Source: an uncultured Actinomycetes bacterium (GTDB lineage Bacteria > Actinomycetota > Actinomycetes > Nanopelagicales > Nanopelagicaceae). Taken from it: DNA of 64,000 nt. The notes under the pieces are model-generated. The model was not told the DNA's origin and did not search any database. It saw only the letters and a list, made by a program, of their open reading frames with translations. Of the stretch, positions 62,377-64,000 are shown piece after piece. The stretch covers positions 20,106 through 84,105 of the forward strand of contig CALEGP010000023.1 in NCBI GenBank assembly GCA_937876245.1, given 5' to 3'. A program made the translations under genes and the position numbers. Positions within the stretch are counted from its first letter, which is position 1. The number at the start of each line of letters is the position of its first letter.

Positions 62377-63510
62377 ATGAATTTCTTCGAAGATATGAGT
62401 ATGGCAAGTTTTCCAAGGCTTAAGCCGGGCGTTCAGCACTTTAATACTGAGTATGGAACCTTTGCTGGTTTTAGCCACCGCGGAATTGAGATTACCTCAT
62501 TGTTAGCTCCGCAAATCCTTCGGATGCTCGATGGGAGTAGGAGTCTACAAAGTATCTGCAAGGGCATGGCAGATGGCTCGTCTGGATTGGAAGATACGCA
62601 AGAGTTTGTAAGCGAGGTATCGCAAATATTGAGCGCCCTGCACAGTGCAAATTTAATTGAATTTAGAAGCTCAGCGCTACATTCTTATCAAGATGGCGAT
62701 TTCGCTGCAGTAAATTTAGTTAACACTACAAATCGGATGCGAGCTGAGGAAAATTTATATAGTTGGCACGAAAAAGTTGGTCTGAAAAAGTCCGCTGAGG
62801 AGCTGATCTGCGAGCGGCTAAATTTTGCAATTATTATTTTCGGCCAGAATAGATTGGCGCTCTCCCTTTTTAGCATCTTGCAAGCCAGTGGCTTTAGCCG
62901 CACTAGATTGATTGATAGAAGCATTAATCAAGCTCAAGCAACTACATCTCAGATATCTCCGGATCAAGTTTGCGGTATGGCTATTCGTGGCAGCGATGTC
63001 GGGCAACGAAAGGAGCTAGTGATAGCCGATTTGGCGCGTAATTCCCGTTTGCTGCACGAAGCCGAACTTAGCTTTCCCATAAAGCCAGATTTCATAATCT
63101 CGACAGAGAATATGGCGCAAGACACCCTTCAACGATGGATGAGTGAGGCAATTCCACACCTTTCGATTTCAAATTTAATGGAGAGCAAAATAACTCTTGG
63201 ACCAATAGTTCTGCCAGGTATTTCACCCTGCCTAAATTGCTTAAGCCTCTGGCGATCTGAACAGTTTCCGTTACATAAAGAGTTCGAACTCCTGGCAGGC
63301 TTGGAGAATCGCCTCGAGATGCCCGCTGGCCAAGTGGCGCTGCTCTCCGGCTTAATTGCCATAAATGTCATCGAATTTTGTGCCACTTTACAGTCGAAAT
63401 TAATTGGCCTAACTCAAACCATTGATTTGTTAGATCCCACGCTCTCGGAAAAATTGGAAAATAGGTACTGGCAACCACATATGGATTGCGGCTGCCAGCA
63501 ACTAATTTAG
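62377..63510 (+). CDS. TOMM cyclodehydratase-like / ThiF-related protein (Rv3196 type)
   Basis: The 377-residue protein resembles the E1-like, leader-binding C-protein of thiazole/oxazole-modified peptide pathways: an N-terminal winged-helix-like region (about 10-100), a Rossmann-like middle domain (LNFAIIIFGQNRLALSLFSIL, about 148-168), a CLNC pair in GISPCLNCLSLW near 281-292 and C-terminal CGCQQ, which may bind zinc. No YcaO or precursor gene is near, so it is an orphan; Rv3196 has the same neighbours. Start may be ATG 62377 or 62401. Confidence 0.75.
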   Translation: MNFFEDMSMASFPRLKPGVQHFNTEYGTFAGFSHRGIEITSLLAPQILRMLDGSRSLQSICKGMADGSSGLEDTQEFVSEVSQILSALHSANLIEFRSSALHSYQDGDFAAVNLVNTTNRMRAEENLYSWHEKVGLKKSAEELICERLNFAIIIFGQNRLALSLFSILQASGFSRTRLIDRSINQAQATTSQISPDQVCGMAIRGSDVGQRKELVIADLARNSRLLHEAELSFPIKPDFIISTENMAQDTLQRWMSEAIPHLSISNLMESKITLGPIVLPGISPCLNCLSLWRSEQFPLHKEFELLAGLENRLEMPAGQVALLSGLIAINVIEFCATLQSKLIGLTQTIDLLDPTLSEKLENRYWQPHMDCGCQQLI

Positions 63511-63539
63511 ATTCCCTAGAGAAGGAATTTAAAACTGAA

Positions 63540-63929
63540 CTAACTTGCTAATTGAACCTGCGCTAGTTTTTTGGTCTCCGCCCCTTCAACCACAAGATTT
63601 TCTGAGAGAGGTAACGGATTTAGCCGTGGTCGACCAGGTGCTCGTTTTGCCTGAATTACTTTTCCGCCCTCAAATAGCTCCCCACCCCAAATTCCGAAAG
63701 GTTCAGCCCTTGAAAGCGCAGCTTCCAAACAATTGGTACGCATTGGGCATTCCCCACATAGAGCCTTGGCATATGAGATTTCAGCTTGGCTCTCTGCGAA
63801 AAATGTTTCAGGATCTGCCTCATGGCAAGGAAGCTTCGTTGATGAATCTGCAAATGCAGTTACGCCAATCTTTGCTTCCGGGCCTTGGGCCCATCCGGGT
63901 ACTAATAATTCGCTGAAGAGAACAGTCAC
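63540..63929 (-). CDS. whiB7: WhiB7-type antibiotic-response regulator
   Basis: The product of 129 residues has Cys ligands in LPCHEADPETFF, ALCGECPMRTNC, the GIWGG turn and an AT-hook-like RAPGRPRLNP, the marks of WhiB7, which turns on drug-resistance genes with the primary sigma factor. GTG 63929 has GGAGGTG eight bases upstream; GTG 63938 adds three residues. An unusually long N-terminal part (about 35 residues) precedes the first Cys. The regulatory leader lies mostly beyond the window. Confidence 0.9.
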   Translation of the reverse strand: MTVLFSELLVPGWAQGPEAKIGVTAFADSSTKLPCHEADPETFFAESQAEISYAKALCGECPMRTNCLEAALSRAEPFGIWGGELFEGGKVIQAKRAPGRPRLNPLPLSENLVVEGAETKKLAQVQLAS

Positions 63930-64000
63930 TGTCCTCACCTCCGTCTTTTCTCGTTTATCTTTCTGGTTGGTTTAGGTGGTTAGTAGGGGCATTTGGTTTA

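Overview
The window is a dense, mostly operonic stretch of an actinobacterial chromosome. The evidence is three WhiB-family regulators (whiB1-, whiB2- and whiB7-like), MtrA/MtrB, an oxoglutarate decarboxylase of the mycobacterial Kgd type, a SigR/RsrA-like pair, DUF3499, DUF5719, UPF0182 and an actinobacterial Tad pilus locus. Base composition is clearly AT-richer than Mycobacterium or Streptomyces. Spacers are tiny and many genes overlap by 1-26 bases, which suggests a streamlined, probably aquatic actinobacterium such as the freshwater acI/Nanopelagicales group. That placement is an inference from composition and gene content, not a demonstrated identification. No rRNA, CRISPR array, insertion sequence or prophage was seen.

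Layout. 1-7.2 kb: a lipoprotein, an ArsP-type permease with a C-terminal YHS domain, a short HPF, a SulP transporter, a 48-residue membrane peptide with an acidic repeat, a PatB-like C-S lyase, TerC, MsrA and tRNA-Arg(CCG). 7.3-25.2 kb: a block that follows the Mycobacterium tuberculosis order Rv3219-Rv3260c: whiB1, pdtaS, (cpaE and cpaB inserted), an Rv3235-like gene, secA, comF, mtrB, mtrA, ahcY, manB, DUF3499, DUF5719, a giant membrane glycosyltransferase and whiB2. Several genes usual in that order (lpqB, tmk, the long hpf) are missing from their places. 25.3-31 kb: a sugar nucleotidyltransferase, an oxidoreductase, a uracil permease, DUF4389 and argG. 31-33.4 kb: an unknown gene, a 13E12-type HNH protein and a small membrane protein. 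33.5-38.8 kb: tmRNA with its partner smpB, an S41 protease, ftsX, ftsE and prfB. 38.8-43.9 kb: a Tad/Flp pilus operon (three TadE/G-like proteins, a pilin-like protein, TadC, TadB, TadA), preceded by a degenerate GGDEF protein. 44-49.4 kb: kgd and the divergent pair sodX/sodN (nickel superoxide dismutase). 49.4-55 kb: thioesterase, rsrA, sigR, a decayed SRAP/YedK gene, then aroA, rsgA, hisN and an unknown membrane-anchored protein. 55-64 kb: initiator tRNA, UPF0182, a Lon-like protease without a PDZ domain, DUF2342, a YgjP-like metallopeptidase, DUF5679, an orphan cyclodehydratase-like protein and whiB7.

How the genes work together. The envelope and division functions (MtrAB, SecA, FtsEX, Tad pilus, mannose-nucleotide supply by ManB and the nucleotidyltransferase, the giant glycosyltransferase) form one theme. 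Redox and stress control (three WhiB proteins, SigR/RsrA, MsrA, NiSOD, tmRNA/SmpB, HPF) form another. The most notable observations are the SRAP remnant with its catalytic Cys codon changed to Arg, the PDZ-less Lon-like protease, the GGDEF relative that has lost its active site next to the pilus operon, a perfect BldD-box-like palindrome in front of whiB2, a phased group of DnaA-box-like sites at 61.03 kb, and several in-frame micro-duplications. I did not find a complete undescribed multi-gene system; the closest candidates are the permease-YHS fusion and the orphan TOMM-type protein beside whiB7.
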